Notes: generated from the sequence alone by a model not told the origin. 64,000 nucleotides of DNA from Subtercola sp. PAMC28395 (GCF_018889995.1 NZ_CP076547.1:2852001-2916000), one strand, 5' to 3'. Shown: positions 35,949 to 44,987, counted from the stretch's first letter. A program made the numbers and translations.

Positions 35949-36794
35949 CTAGGCCGGCGGTGTGGCGAACAAGGGCGGAAGCGAGATCACGCCGGTCTCC
36001 ACGAGATCGACAGCAGACACTTCCGGCCCGAGAAAGCGGTGCGCAAGTCGGAGGAACTCGTCAGCGCTCTCGCCCGTTGCTTCATAGCGGTAGCTTGGTT
36101 CGCCGGGCGCCACGCGCTGGATGCCCTGCTCCACAAGCTCGCGATAGACATCGTTGGCCGTCTCGGTGTCGCTGGAGACCAGTGTGACGCCGGCTCCCAT
36201 CACCACGCGGATGGCACCCTTCAAAAAGGGGTAATGGGTGCATCCGAGCACCACTGTGTCGACCCCCGCCCGCTTCAGGGGTGCGAGGTACTCGGCAGCG
36301 ACAGCCAGAAGCTCGGGGCTCGACGTGTCGCCTGCTTCGACGAAGTCGACGAACCGGGGGCATGCCTGTGTCACCAGCTCGAGGTGCGGCGCCGCCGCGA
36401 AGGCATCGTTGTAGGCGCGTGAATTGATCGTGCCGACCGTGCCGATGACACCGACCCTGTTGTTGCGCGTGGCAGTGACCGCGGCACGGACTGCGGGCTG
36501 GATCACCTCGATCACCGGCACCGAGTACCGCTCCCGCGCGTCGCGGAGCATGGCGGCCGACGCCGTATTGCAGGCGATCACGAGCATCTTGACACCCTGG
36601 GCGACCAGATCGTCGAGAACAGCCAGCGCGAACTGCCGCACTTCGGCCAGGGGCCGCGGCCCGTACGGCGAATGGGCGGTATCCCCCACATAGAGAAGCG
36701 ATTCCCTGGGCAGCTGGTCCCTGATCGATCGGGCAACGGTGAGCCCGCCGACCCCGGAATCGAAGATGCCAATGGGTGCGTCGCTCACAGCCAC
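35949..36794 (-). CDS. murI: Glutamate racemase
   Basis: Makes D-glutamate for peptidoglycan. 281 aa with [17 protein letters not shown], the catalytic cysteines in [10 protein letters not shown] and [14 protein letters not shown], and [11 protein letters not shown]. The GTG at 36794 is favoured (AAGG 8 nt upstream), with a second GTG two codons on. The TTG at 36818 lies in the ribosome-site region. Confidence 0.95.
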   Translation of the reverse strand: MAVSDAPIGIFDSGVGGLTVARSIRDQLPRESLLYVGDTAHSPYGPRPLAEVRQFALAVLDDLVAQGVKMLVIACNTASAAMLRDARERYSVPVIEVIQPAVRAAVTATRNNRVGVIGTVGTINSRAYNDAFAAAPHLELVTQACPRFVDFVEAGDTSSPELLAVAAEYLAPLKRAGVDTVVLGCTHYPFLKGAIRVVMGAGVTLVSSDTETANDVYRELVEQGIQRVAPGEPSYRYEATGESADEFLRLAHRFLGPEVSAVDLVETGVISLPPLFATPPA

Positions 36795-36913
36795 ACAGCC
36801 TACCTTCCCTTCCTCCAAGCGGGGGGCGCGCGCAGACCGACTCGGCCGTTCGATGGTTTCTGGCGCTCACCCGGCGCACACTCCGACCGGCCACCCCGGG
36901 CCAGTAGGCTTCG

Positions 36914-38284
36914 ATGGTGGGTACTTCGACAGCACTTCTCACCGACCGTTACGAACTGACGATGCTCGATGCGGCCCTGCGCGACGGCACTGCGCACCGC
37001 CGCAGCCTGTTCGAGGTCTTTGCCCGCACCCTCCCCCACGACCGTCGCTATGGCGTCGTGGCCGGGACAGGCCGCGTGCTCGAACTCATCCGGGATTTCC
37101 GCTTCGGCGAACCTGAACTCCAGTGGCTCGCCGACAACAACATCGTGGGTGCGCACACACTCGAGTGGTTGGCTGGGTACCGTTTCAGGGGCACGATCAC
37201 CGGGTACCTCGAGGGTGAACTGTACTTCCCCGGGTCACCGATCCTGACGGTCGAGTCGTCGTTCGCCGAGGGCGTGATCCTCGAAACCATGATCCTGAGC
37301 GTGTTCAACTACGACTCCTCCGTTGCGAGTGCTGCTGCCCGAATGGTCTCCGCAGCCCATGGCCGCCCGCTCGCAGAGATGGGTTCACGTCGCACAGGCG
37401 AACACTCGGCCGTGGCGGCAGCGCGGGCCGCGTACATTGCCGGATTCCAGGCCACGTCGAACCTCGAGGCCGGCCGAACGTGGGGCATTCCCACGATGGG
37501 AACCGCCGCCCACGCCTTCACCCTCCTCCACGACACCGAAGAGCAGGCCTTCCGGTCGCAAGTGAGCACCATGGGGCCAGGCACGACGCTGTTGATCGAC
37601 ACCTATGACGTCGCCGCGGGCGCCGAACTCGCCGTCGCCGTCGCAGGTCCTGAGCTTGGAGCAGTACGCCTGGACTCCGGAGACCTTCCGGCCCTTGTTG
37701 CATCGGTGCGGGCCAGGCTCGATGCTCTCGGCAACACCACTACGAAGATCACCGTCACCAACGACCTTGACGAGTACACCATCGCTGCTCTCGCGGCATC
37801 GCCGGTGGATTCGTACGGAGTGGGCACGTCGCTCGTCACAGGCTCCGGCTCGGTCGCCGCCGGCATGGTCTACAAGCTCGTCGCCCACACCGACGATTCC
37901 GGCCGATGGATTCCCGTGGCCAAACGCTCGGCAAACAAGGCCACTGTCGGCGGCCGCAAGGTCGCGTTCCGTCGGCTTGGGCACGACGGAACGGCCACGG
38001 CCGAGGTGCTCTACGTGGGCACCGCTTCACCGGGTTCATCTCCGACGGGTTCATCTCCGACGGGTTCAACCACGGCGGGCTCATCTCCGACGATCACCGC
38101 TGCGGGCCGCCAACTGACCCAGACCTTGGTGACCGACGGCCAGATCGACGACTCGTTCACCGGTGCCACGGGCGTGAGTCGCGCACGCGAATATCATGCT
38201 GCTGCCATCGCAGAACTGCCGGAGCAGGGACTGCGTCTCGCCAGGGGCGGAGAGCCGATCATCCCGACCGAGTATGTGGGCTGA
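36914..38284 (+). CDS. pncB: Nicotinate phosphoribosyltransferase
   Basis: Salvages nicotinate to NaMN, complementing the de novo nad operon at 6.5-12.4 kb. 456 aa: LLTDRYELTMLDAALRDG, EMGSRRTGEHSAVAAARAAYIAGF, VRLDSGDL and SYGVGTSLVTGSG. A linker after residue 370 (GSSPTGSSPTGSTTAGSSPT) is encoded by four 15-bp repeats. Divergent to murI. Confidence 0.95.
   Translation: MVGTSTALLTDRYELTMLDAALRDGTAHRRSLFEVFARTLPHDRRYGVVAGTGRVLELIRDFRFGEPELQWLADNNIVGAHTLEWLAGYRFRGTITGYLEGELYFPGSPILTVESSFAEGVILETMILSVFNYDSSVASAAARMVSAAHGRPLAEMGSRRTGEHSAVAAARAAYIAGFQATSNLEAGRTWGIPTMGTAAHAFTLLHDTEEQAFRSQVSTMGPGTTLLIDTYDVAAGAELAVAVAGPELGAVRLDSGDLPALVASVRARLDALGNTTTKITVTNDLDEYTIAALAASPVDSYGVGTSLVTGSGSVAAGMVYKLVAHTDDSGRWIPVAKRSANKATVGGRKVAFRRLGHDGTATAEVLYVGTASPGSSPTGSSPTGSTTAGSSPTITAAGRQLTQTLVTDGQIDDSFTGATGVSRAREYHAAAIAELPEQGLRLARGGEPIIPTEYVG
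38032..38091 (+). repeat. 15-bp tandem repeat in pncB
   Basis: Four copies of GGGTTCATCTCCGAC, the first two identical, encoding a Gly-Ser-Ser-Pro-Thr linker. Confidence 0.93.
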
Positions 38285-38307
38285 GCGTCTCTGAACTGGG
38301 CTGCAGC

Positions 38308-38601
38308 TCAGTCGTTCTGCATCTTCTCGTAGATCTCTTTGCAGGTGGGGCAGACGGGGAACTTCTCGGGGTCGCGACCCGGGATCCATTTCTTGCCACA
38401 GAGGGCCTTCACCGGTTTGCCCGTGAGAGCGGACTCGAGGATCTTGTCTTTCTGCACGTAGTGGGAGAAGCGTTCGTGGTCGCCCGGCTCCATCTGCTCG
38501 GTGGCGAGCAGCTCTTCGAGCTCCCGGTCGAGCGTTGCCGTGCCGCCGCCGTCGGGGAGAGCACCCGGCTCGGAGAGTGACATGAAGAACGAAGAATCCA
38601 T
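38308..38601 (-). CDS. DUF3039 family protein
   Basis: 97 aa actinobacterial protein of unknown function. The conserved part is ATLDRELEELLATEQMEPGD, FSHYVQKDKILESALTGKPV and a likely zinc ribbon with ALCGKKW and FPVCPTCKEIYEK (three cysteines visible). It is probably cytoplasmic. The ATG at 38601 is kept because TAGAAT lies 6 nt upstream; MSLSEP six residues later is the alternative. Usually found near murI/pncB, as here. Confidence 0.9.
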   Translation of the reverse strand: MDSSFFMSLSEPGALPDGGGTATLDRELEELLATEQMEPGDHERFSHYVQKDKILESALTGKPVKALCGKKWIPGRDPEKFPVCPTCKEIYEKMQND

Positions 38602-38607
38602 GTGAAA

Positions 38608-38613
38608 ATTCTA
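38608..38613 (-). promoter_or_regulatory. Candidate -10 box, leaderless DUF3039 gene
   Basis: TAGAAT on the minus strand ends 6 nt before the ATG at 38601. Confidence 0.45.
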
Positions 38614-38624
38614 ACCGCGTGTTG

Positions 38625-40196
38625 TCAGCCTCGGAGCGTTGTCGCCAAGATTTCTGGTCCCCGGCGGTTGAAGAGCGCTCCGCCCCCGAGGGTGCCGACG
38701 ATGAACACAAGCAGTCCGACGCCGACTCCCGACCACAACGAACTCCAGCGCGCTTCGCTGTCACCGAAGTCGGCGGCGACGGCGTAGGCGATGCTCGGTA
38801 GGGTCAGCGCCAGGGTACCGACGACGACAGCGACCTGAACGAACACCGACGTCGATCCTGTCGACTGGGGCTGCGTGAACGGGCTGTCCCCGGGGCGCGT
38901 TGCCGCATACGGAAAACGCGCGGAGATCAGATTGCCAAGCCCCAGGGTCGAAAGCAGAACACAGGTGCTCACACCGAGGACGGAGGGCAACGCCGCACTG
39001 TTGTTGGCCAGAAGCACCGTCACCACCGAACCGATCCCGATGAGGGGAATTCCGATCAGGATCACGGGGGTGACCCGGCCGAGCCGGTCGGCCACTCCGC
39101 GCCGACCCGAGACGATGTGCAGCCAGACGGCCGAGTTGTCGAGCGAGATGTCGTTGTGCACCATGAATGCGAGAAAGAGGCACATGACCGGCAAGGGAAT
39201 GAGTGCGTAGGACGACAAGGGGAACGAGACCAGCACAAGCGGCACAGCCATGACGATCGGAACGACCGGAACGATGAGCAGCGGGACCCAGTAGCGCGGA
39301 TCGCGCGACCAGTAGGTGAGGCTCCGGGCAGCGATAGTCGCAGACGGGGTGGAGGGAAGGCGCCCGAACCACCCGAGGGCACTCGGCTCCGAAGACTCGT
39401 CTTCGCGCCTGGTCGACGTGAGCATGGTCGCTGAGAGAAGCTGCCACGCCGCCCACAGAACAGCAACGGTGGCCGCTGCAATGACGAACGAGACGAATGC
39501 TCCGGCTCCGTCGCCCGCGGCCAGGGCAGCAGGGATCGACCACGCCGCACCCAATGGTGTCACGCCCAGGATTCCGGCGAGTCGCTGGGCCCAGGTTGCC
39601 CCTTCTGTACCCCAGTTGATGCTCAGCAGGAGCACCGCGGCCGGCGCCAGAATAACGATGACGAAGACGCCGACGGTTCCGGCCACCTCGCGTGCGCGTC
39701 TGCTCGACAGGAAGTACGCGGCAAGCGACGACGACAGCCTTCCGAACAGTACACACGTCGCCAGGCCCAGGACTCCAGCCATCAGCGCGACGATCGCGAC
39801 ACCGGCGTTCTGGGACCAGGCCACCACCGTGGACAGCATGAAAAGAGCAGCCGCGACTACAGGAAGGGCGACGATCGAACTGGCGACCAATGCGAAGGCC
39901 AACGATCGGGGGGCAAAGCCGAACACGGCAAACCGCCTCGGATCCATAGCATCACTCCGCTGGAAGAGCATCGGAACGAGAAAGAAAGCGGCAACCACAG
40001 CAGAACCCGAGAGCACAACGGCGGTTCTGACAGTCGACGACGGCTCGGCGGCCAGATTTACGATGCGCAGGCACACTGAAACGAGTGCGATCGTTGCCAG
40101 AAGAAGGCCGACAGTCACACCGACGGCACGACGTCTCGTTCCGCTGAAGATATTCGAGAGGAGGGCAAGCCTCAGTCGAATGAGCTGAGCAACCAT
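38625..40196 (-). CDS. ABC transporter permease (large, about 12 helices)
   Basis: 523 aa with about twelve hydrophobic segments, starting MVAQLIRLRLALLSNIFSG. It resembles ABC-2-type transporter subunits of actinobacteria found beside a dedicated ATPase. Its ATG lies 25 nt inside the 3' end of the ATPase gene, so translation is probably coupled. The exported substrate is unknown. No signal of horizontal transfer. Confidence 0.82.
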   Translation of the reverse strand: MVAQLIRLRLALLSNIFSGTRRRAVGVTVGLLLATIALVSVCLRIVNLAAEPSSTVRTAVVLSGSAVVAAFFLVPMLFQRSDAMDPRRFAVFGFAPRSLAFALVASSIVALPVVAAALFMLSTVVAWSQNAGVAIVALMAGVLGLATCVLFGRLSSSLAAYFLSSRRAREVAGTVGVFVIVILAPAAVLLLSINWGTEGATWAQRLAGILGVTPLGAAWSIPAALAAGDGAGAFVSFVIAAATVAVLWAAWQLLSATMLTSTRREDESSEPSALGWFGRLPSTPSATIAARSLTYWSRDPRYWVPLLIVPVVPIVMAVPLVLVSFPLSSYALIPLPVMCLFLAFMVHNDISLDNSAVWLHIVSGRRGVADRLGRVTPVILIGIPLIGIGSVVTVLLANNSAALPSVLGVSTCVLLSTLGLGNLISARFPYAATRPGDSPFTQPQSTGSTSVFVQVAVVVGTLALTLPSIAYAVAADFGDSEARWSSLWSGVGVGLLVFIVGTLGGGALFNRRGPEILATTLRG

Positions 40197-41872
40197 TCCA
40201 TGCCTTCAACTGCTTTGTGGCCTCCGGCCAGTTCGATGAACCGGTCTTCGAGCGTCGAGCCTGCACTGACCTCCTCCACGGTACCGCTGGAGAGAACCCG
40301 ACCGTGAACGATGATCGCGACCCCGTCACAGACGCGTTCGATCATGTCCATACTGTGACTGGAGAGCACGACGGTGCCACCCTTGTGAACGTACCGCTTG
40401 AGAATGTCGGTGACGATATCGGCAGAAACCGGATCGACGGCTTCGAAAGGTTCGTCGAGGACGAGCATGCTGGGAGAGTGGATCATCGATGCTGCGAGTG
40501 CGAGTTTCTTCGTCATACCCGCCGAATAGTCCGACACAAGCCGCCCCAGCGCATCCTGGATTCCGAAGGCCTCTGCCAGTTCTTCACTGCGTTCTTTCAC
40601 CTCCCGGGCTTTCAACCCGCGCAGGGAGCCGGAATAGTGCAGCAGCTGGCGACCGGTCAGCCGATCGAAGAGACGCAGTTTGTCGGGCAGCACACCGATC
40701 ATCTTCTTCGCCCCGGCAGAGTCCTTCCAGACATCCAGGCCGTTGACGACGATCGACCCCTCATCCGGTCGAACAAGCCCGGTGATCATCGACAATGTGG
40801 TGGTCTTCCCGGCACCGTTCGGCCCGACGATGCCGTAGAACGCTCCCCGCCGGACGTGCAGGTCGATACCGTCCACGGCGATCGTCGACCCGAAACGCTT
40901 CACCACGCCAGTCAGGGAGAGCACACTGTCGTCGATCGCCTCAGCTGAACTGTTCGGGAGTTCGGAAGTCCACATCTCGTCGCGCTCCTGAAACCGGATG
41001 ACCTGGTCGATGCGCTCGGCTGAACGCAGTTCAGCAACTTCTGCGGCCACGAACGCGGTCTCGATCGCTTCGACGACATCAACGGGGTCGACCGTGTCAC
41101 CCGTGTCGGCCACACCCTCCGTGTCGACAGCAAGGCTGGCCCCCCTGTGCGCTGGGTCGGCACTGTGCACTGCGTCGACACTGTGCACTGCGTCGACTCC
41201 GTGCACGGCGTCGACCTCATCGCCCGGCTCGTCGGGATCGTGCGCGTCGTTCGACTCATCCGGGTCGGCGTACATCGTGACCAGGACCGCGGCGGTCACG
41301 GGCGCCTCCGGCGACTGCTCGACTGGTTCCAGCGGAGCGGTAACGCGCCGTTCGACGCTTTCGGATTCGACAATCTGCTGTGCCAGCAACTCCTGTGCTG
41401 GCAGCTCCTGTGCTGGCAGCTCCTGTGCTGGAGTCTCCTTCACCGGCGTGGTTCGCTCTCCGGCCTTCCGGACAGGCGCCTTCTGGGCGGGTGTACGCGG
41501 GGCGGCTGTACGAGGGGCGGGTGTACGCGGAGCAGGTGTACGCGGAGCAGGTGTACGCGCGGCAGGGCGGCGGGGCGCCTGTGGTCTTCTGGCTGGAGCC
41601 GGCGACTCCGTGCTGGTGGTATCGGCTTCTGCGGTCGAAGCGGCTGCAGGCTTGCGGGTGGGCGCTGGCTTCTGCGTGTTCTTGGGAGCAGTCTTCGGCC
41701 GGGCCGGCGCCCTCCGTGCCGGAGTACTCGAGCCGGTCACCCGCGCTGGCGATGTGCGCTGTTCGACCGTGCCTGATCCGTCAGCGTCGAATTCTGCAGA
41801 CCCAGCGGTGACCTCATCGGGCGCGCTGACAGCTGTGCCGTCATCGGGGGAGAAGTCAGAAGCTGAACTCAC
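40172..41872 (-). CDS. ABC transporter ATP-binding protein with a 320-residue disordered N terminus
   Basis: The ATPase is the C-terminal 245 residues: Walker A GPNGAGKTTT, SAGMTKKLALA, Walker B MLVLDEPFEAVD. Ahead of it lies a Pro/Ala/Arg-rich then acidic region of about 320 aa. That region contains several tandem arrays (TPAPR, PAQEL and VDAVHS units), unlike normal 240-320-aa ABC ATPases. TAGGTT 6 nt before the GTG suggests a leaderless start. A shorter product from an internal start, for example at the MWTSELPNSS region, cannot be excluded and would be a standard-size ATPase. Operates with the permease that follows. Confidence 0.88.
   Translation of the reverse strand: MSSASDFSPDDGTAVSAPDEVTAGSAEFDADGSGTVEQRTSPARVTGSSTPARRAPARPKTAPKNTQKPAPTRKPAAASTAEADTTSTESPAPARRPQAPRRPAARTPAPRTPAPRTPAPRTAAPRTPAQKAPVRKAGERTTPVKETPAQELPAQELPAQELLAQQIVESESVERRVTAPLEPVEQSPEAPVTAAVLVTMYADPDESNDAHDPDEPGDEVDAVHGVDAVHSVDAVHSADPAHRGASLAVDTEGVADTGDTVDPVDVVEAIETAFVAAEVAELRSAERIDQVIRFQERDEMWTSELPNSSAEAIDDSVLSLTGVVKRFGSTIAVDGIDLHVRRGAFYGIVGPNGAGKTTTLSMITGLVRPDEGSIVVNGLDVWKDSAGAKKMIGVLPDKLRLFDRLTGRQLLHYSGSLRGLKAREVKERSEELAEAFGIQDALGRLVSDYSAGMTKKLALAASMIHSPSMLVLDEPFEAVDPVSADIVTDILKRYVHKGGTVVLSSHSMDMIERVCDGVAIIVHGRVLSSGTVEEVSAGSTLEDRFIELAGGHKAVEGMEWLLSSFD
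41161..41214 (-). repeat. 18-bp tandem repeat in the ABC ATPase N terminus
   Basis: Three units of CACTGTGCACTGCGTCGA, the first two identical; encodes VDAVHS-type hexapeptides. Confidence 0.92.
41380..41439 (-). repeat. 15-bp tandem repeat in the ABC ATPase N terminus
   Basis: Four units of GTGCTGGCAGCTCCT (two identical) encode Pro-Ala-Gln-Glu-Leu repeats. Confidence 0.92.
41487..41561 (-). repeat. 15-bp tandem repeat in the ABC ATPase N terminus
   Basis: Five units of GCGGGTGTACGCGGG with few changes encode Arg-Thr-Pro-Ala-Pro repeats. Confidence 0.92.
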
Positions 41873-41878
41873 TACACC

Positions 41879-41884
41879 AACCTA
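41879..41884 (-). promoter_or_regulatory. Candidate -10 box, leaderless ABC ATPase gene
   Basis: TAGGTT on the minus strand ends 6 nt before the GTG at 41872. It favours the long N-terminal form being made. Confidence 0.35.
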
Positions 41885-42006
41885 TCAATCCCTGTGTTGC
41901 CCCGTGAATGCTGCCTGGCGAACGTTGTGTGTCGCGACGACTCGTGCATGTATATCACAGTGGATCGCGACGGCGCTGTGCCCTGCCATCGCTCGGCGGG
42001 CCCCCG

Positions 42007-42012
42007 TACAAT
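42007..42012 (+). promoter_or_regulatory. Candidate -10 box upstream of the 42097 gene
   Basis: TACAAT, with TGCCAT 17 nt before it as a weak -35. A start near 42019 would give a leader of about 78 nt that contains the 15-bp repeat array. Confidence 0.45.
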
Positions 42013-42041
42013 TGACCGCTCGAGACGCCGAAGGCGTAATG

Positions 42042-42086
42042 CCAATGACGCAGTGGCCGATGACACCAGGGCCAATGATGCAGTGG
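42042..42086 (+). repeat. 15-bp tandem repeat in a 5' leader
   Basis: Three units, CCAATGACGCAGTGG, CCGATGACACCAGGG and CCAATGATGCAGTGG, in the leader of the 42097 gene. Each contains an ATG. Confidence 0.8.
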
Positions 42087-42096
42087 AGAGAAGTTG

Positions 42097-42999
42097 ATGA
42101 GCGACAGCACGTCCGACGATCACCCCGGAACCCAGGCACACTCGCCGTCGCAGCCCGGTTCCCAGGCCATCAGAGGCTTAGACAGGGTGCTGAGCATCCA
42201 TCGCCCGGTTGTGCTCGCACATATCAAGGGTCTGAGGCGTCGGCATCCGGCAGCTACTCCCCAACAGCTCATCGCCATTCTCGAGAGGCACTATCTTGCT
42301 GCCGTGACCTCCGGGGGCGCAGCCGTCGGCGCCACAGCCGTGATTCCTGCCGTCGGCACGGGCGCGTCACTTGCGCTGACCGGCGTCGAGACGCTGGGGT
42401 TTCTCGAAGCGAGTGCGCTCTTCGCCCAGTCGATCACCGAAGTGCACGGCATCGCCGTGGGTGACCCCGACAGGGCGAGGGCGCTGGTGATGACTCTCAT
42501 GATGGGCAGCGGTGGTGCGGATCTCGTTCAGAACCTCGCGAGGCAGGCCGGCGGGTCAGGCCTGCCTCTGACGCAGTTCTGGGGAACGCTGATCACACGC
42601 AATCTGCCCCAGGCCACGGTCGGGCCGGTTGCAGACCAGGTCAAGAAGACCTTCCTCAAGCATTTCGCGGTCTGGACCGGAGGCACCGCCATCGGCAGGA
42701 TGATGCCGTTCGGCATCGGGGCCGTCATCGGGGGCGGCGGAAACCTCATGCTGGGACGCCGTGTCATCGTGCAGTCTCGCTCTGCGTTCGGCCCTGCCCC
42801 TCTGCAGTTCCCTGCGGGAACAGAGCCCACAGTCCGGATCGCGGGTCCCACAGACGACATCAACACTCCGACTACCCCAGCGAAGAGTCCGCGGGGCCGC
42901 CGGTGGCTGCCAGCGTCACCCGGGTCATTGAGGCCCTTCCGACGCCACGCCCTGGCAGAACCGTCTCCTCCACCAGAACCGTCGGCAACGGGACTTTGA
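42097..42999 (+). CDS. Conserved hypothetical protein, possible EcsC-like
   Basis: 300 aa, not firmly recognised. The central part is Gly/Ala-rich and amphipathic: SGGAAVGATAVIPAVGTGASL, ETLGFLEASALFAQSITEVHG, and later WTGGTAIGRMMPFGIGAVIGGGGN. This resembles the glycine-rich EcsC-type hypothetical proteins of actinobacteria. The ends are Pro/Ser-rich. The ATG at 42097 has AGAGAAG upstream; a TTG one codon earlier also fits. Membrane association is plausible but no clean transmembrane helix is seen. Confidence 0.6.
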   Translation: MSDSTSDDHPGTQAHSPSQPGSQAIRGLDRVLSIHRPVVLAHIKGLRRRHPAATPQQLIAILERHYLAAVTSGGAAVGATAVIPAVGTGASLALTGVETLGFLEASALFAQSITEVHGIAVGDPDRARALVMTLMMGSGGADLVQNLARQAGGSGLPLTQFWGTLITRNLPQATVGPVADQVKKTFLKHFAVWTGGTAIGRMMPFGIGAVIGGGGNLMLGRRVIVQSRSAFGPAPLQFPAGTEPTVRIAGPTDDINTPTTPAKSPRGRRWLPASPGSLRPFRRHALAEPSPPPEPSATGL

Positions 43000-43052
43000 A
43001 CAACTCTGATCTCTTCACCATCGACGACATCGTCTGAGTCAGAGGCTCTTTC

Positions 43053-43058
43053 TAGAAT
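43053..43058 (+). promoter_or_regulatory. Candidate -10 box, leaderless 43066 gene
   Basis: TAGAAT ends 7 nt before the ATG at 43066. Confidence 0.45.
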
Positions 43059-43065
43059 TCTCGCC

Positions 43066-43368
43066 ATGGCCAGAGGTGTCGAGAACCGCAACCCGCTCCC
43101 CGAGGCGGCGTACGCCGTACCCCTCCGGGTCGACCGCTCCCGCGCCCCCCAGTACACGATCACGAATGTCGGTCATGAGCGGCTGGTGGGGGTGACCTTC
43201 TGTCTCCTGGGTTCCGGAGTGATGCCGGCGTGCGAGCCACGTGTGCTCGAAGTCGGTGCATGTGCCGGCATCACTATTCGAGGGGAAGACCTGTCGAGAC
43301 GAACCGTCTTGTTGGTGCGGTGGTTCCGACCGACTGGCGAAGAGTACCTGTGGCGCATGAGCTTCTGA
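43066..43368 (+). CDS. Hypothetical protein
   Basis: 100 aa, not recognised. The core YTITNVGHERLVGVTFCLLGSG and the ending TVLLVRWFRPTGEEYLWRMSF suggest a small beta-rich domain. There is no signal peptide or helix. The ATG sits 7 nt behind a TAGAAT box. It may form a pair with the next small gene, which has a similar promoter arrangement. Confidence 0.65.
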   Translation: MARGVENRNPLPEAAYAVPLRVDRSRAPQYTITNVGHERLVGVTFCLLGSGVMPACEPRVLEVGACAGITIRGEDLSRRTVLLVRWFRPTGEEYLWRMSF

Positions 43369-43415
43369 GCCGGGCGATGCAGGCGGTCAGAGCCGCGTCG
43401 AAGACAAGGTCGAGC

Positions 43416-43443
43416 TTGAGGTGTCTGTAGTTGGTGCTTTAAT
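43416..43443 (+). promoter_or_regulatory. Candidate promoter, leaderless 43449 gene
   Basis: TTGAGG (43416-43421), 16 nt, then TTTAAT (43438-43443), ending 5 nt before the ATG at 43449. Confidence 0.45.
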
Positions 43444-43448
43444 GCATC

Positions 43449-43793
43449 ATGCCTGTAGTCATACCGCCCGTGACGAAGCTGCGGCCTTTCGCAGCAACTG
43501 TCGATTGGCATCTTCCCGAACCCCTGTGGCACGACGCCACGATCCGACTCGACGATCGCATGTCGCCCCTCGGATCACCCATCGTGCTCTGGCAGATCGA
43601 TCCGTCGTTCGATGGAGTCTCGTTCGCGGCCGCCTGGACTGGTTCTGTCGACAACACCGCCTCGCCCGGCGATGATGAACTCCATGCGCGAGTTCGAGTT
43701 GAACGGCACGATGGCCCTCGTCACGTGTGTGTGAAGATCACCGATGCCACGGGGGCGTCCTGGAGCACTGTCTTCACTCAAAGTCCACGATGA
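43449..43793 (+). CDS. Hypothetical protein
   Basis: 114 aa, not recognised. It starts MPVVIPPVTKLRPFAATVDW; WHLPEPLWHDATIRLDD and HARVRVERHDGPRHVCVKITD look like beta strands. Its last 20 nt overlap the convergent glycosyltransferase gene. A promoter-like element 5 nt upstream and normal codon usage support it as a real gene. Confidence 0.6.
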   Translation: MPVVIPPVTKLRPFAATVDWHLPEPLWHDATIRLDDRMSPLGSPIVLWQIDPSFDGVSFAAAWTGSVDNTASPGDDELHARVRVERHDGPRHVCVKITDATGASWSTVFTQSPR

Positions 43794-44868
43794 GGGTGTC
43801 TGCCGCACCCTCGATGTTCAGGAACCCCGCAATGAATCCCAAACCCCAGCTGAAATGGATGAACGGCATAACGAGGGCAAACCAGGCCCCGGTGCGAAGG
43901 TCTTCACGAACCGCGACAATGCCAGCCAGGGTCAGCACAACGACCACGTAGGCCGCCGGTGCCAGGATCAGGGCGAAGAGGATCACCGAGACGACGAAGG
44001 CGGCTCCGAGCGCCCCCGCGACGATGCCGAACAGTCCGATGGCACCGAGAATGAACCCGGCGATCGTCGCGATCACGATCGCTACAGGGAGCCTGAACCT
44101 GAGAGCACTCTCGTCCCGGAAGGCGCGAAAGAACTCCCCTCGCCAGAGGCCGTCAGCAAACAGGGCTCTGGTGAGTGCGACAGCCCTCGACGGAGGCCTG
44201 TACGAGTACACCAGTTCTGGCGTGAACCACACCGTGTTACCGGCGTCACGGAGTCTCGAATTCATCTCCCAGCTCTGACCGTGCCTGAGCTCCTCGCTGT
44301 AGAGTCCTGCGTCGATGAACATTCGCCGACGAAGGACGTGATCATTCGGCTGCCCCGTGGGGCCCTCCGCCTGGCCAGGCGAACGCAGAGGGTCGTCTGC
44401 GAGACCCAGGCGGTGCCGGAAGCCCGTGGCCACCGCCCGTTCGAACGGCGTCTCTCCGACGGGCCTGGTTCGTCCGACGAGTGCCGCTGCATCAGTCCGT
44501 GCCATTGCTTCGACTGCCACCCTCACGTAGTCGGAAGGCAGCTCACTTCGTGGATCGACCCGGATGAGAACCGCGCTCGTCGCGGCCGCGATGGCTTCGT
44601 TGAGAGCAACCGCCGGAGATGCCGATGTCGTCTCGATGACACTCAACCGCGGATCGCCAGACGCGAGAGCCCGAACGATCTCGCGTGTGCCGTCTGTGCT
44701 CGGCGCCGAGGCGATCACGACTGCGAGTTCGAGCGGATACTGCTGCGCGAAAATGCTCCTGACCGCCCGCTCGATGGTCTGTGCGTCATTTCGAACGGCG
44801 AGAACAGCCGTGACCGGAGGTATCACAGACGGGCCAGGCGAAGTCGGGCCAGGGGTGGAGTCGATCAT
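43774..44868 (-). CDS. Family 2 glycosyltransferase with membrane C terminus
   Basis: 364 aa. N-terminal GT-A domain: VTAVLAVRNDAQTIERAVRSI, then SAPSTDGTREIVRALAS, RVDPRSELPSDYV (DxD-like) and a QSWEMNSRLRDAG acceptor-side block. Residues about 255-345 form four helices. The family makes polysaccharide or glycolipid; sugar and acceptor cannot be told. Downstream of htrA, separated by a strong hairpin. Confidence 0.85.
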   Translation of the reverse strand: MIDSTPGPTSPGPSVIPPVTAVLAVRNDAQTIERAVRSIFAQQYPLELAVVIASAPSTDGTREIVRALASGDPRLSVIETTSASPAVALNEAIAAATSAVLIRVDPRSELPSDYVRVAVEAMARTDAAALVGRTRPVGETPFERAVATGFRHRLGLADDPLRSPGQAEGPTGQPNDHVLRRRMFIDAGLYSEELRHGQSWEMNSRLRDAGNTVWFTPELVYSYRPPSRAVALTRALFADGLWRGEFFRAFRDESALRFRLPVAIVIATIAGFILGAIGLFGIVAGALGAAFVVSVILFALILAPAAYVVVVLTLAGIVAVREDLRTGAWFALVMPFIHFSWGLGFIAGFLNIEGAADTLIVDFE

Positions 44869-44903
44869 CTATTCCGCTCGGTGGATGGGAGTGCAAACAG
44901 ACC

Positions 44904-44941
44904 GATAGGCCCATCGCGCCATTAGCAACGATGAGCCTATC
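44904..44941. terminator. Hairpin between htrA and the glycosyltransferase gene
   Basis: GATAGGCCCATCG pairs with CGATGAGCCTATC (12 of 13) around a 12-nt loop. Placed 47 nt past the htrA stop. No T-run, so termination is likely but not certain. Confidence 0.55.
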
Positions 44942-44987
44942 AGGTGGCCATTTGAGCCCCGGAGTGTGTATCGGTGGGCCTACCGAG

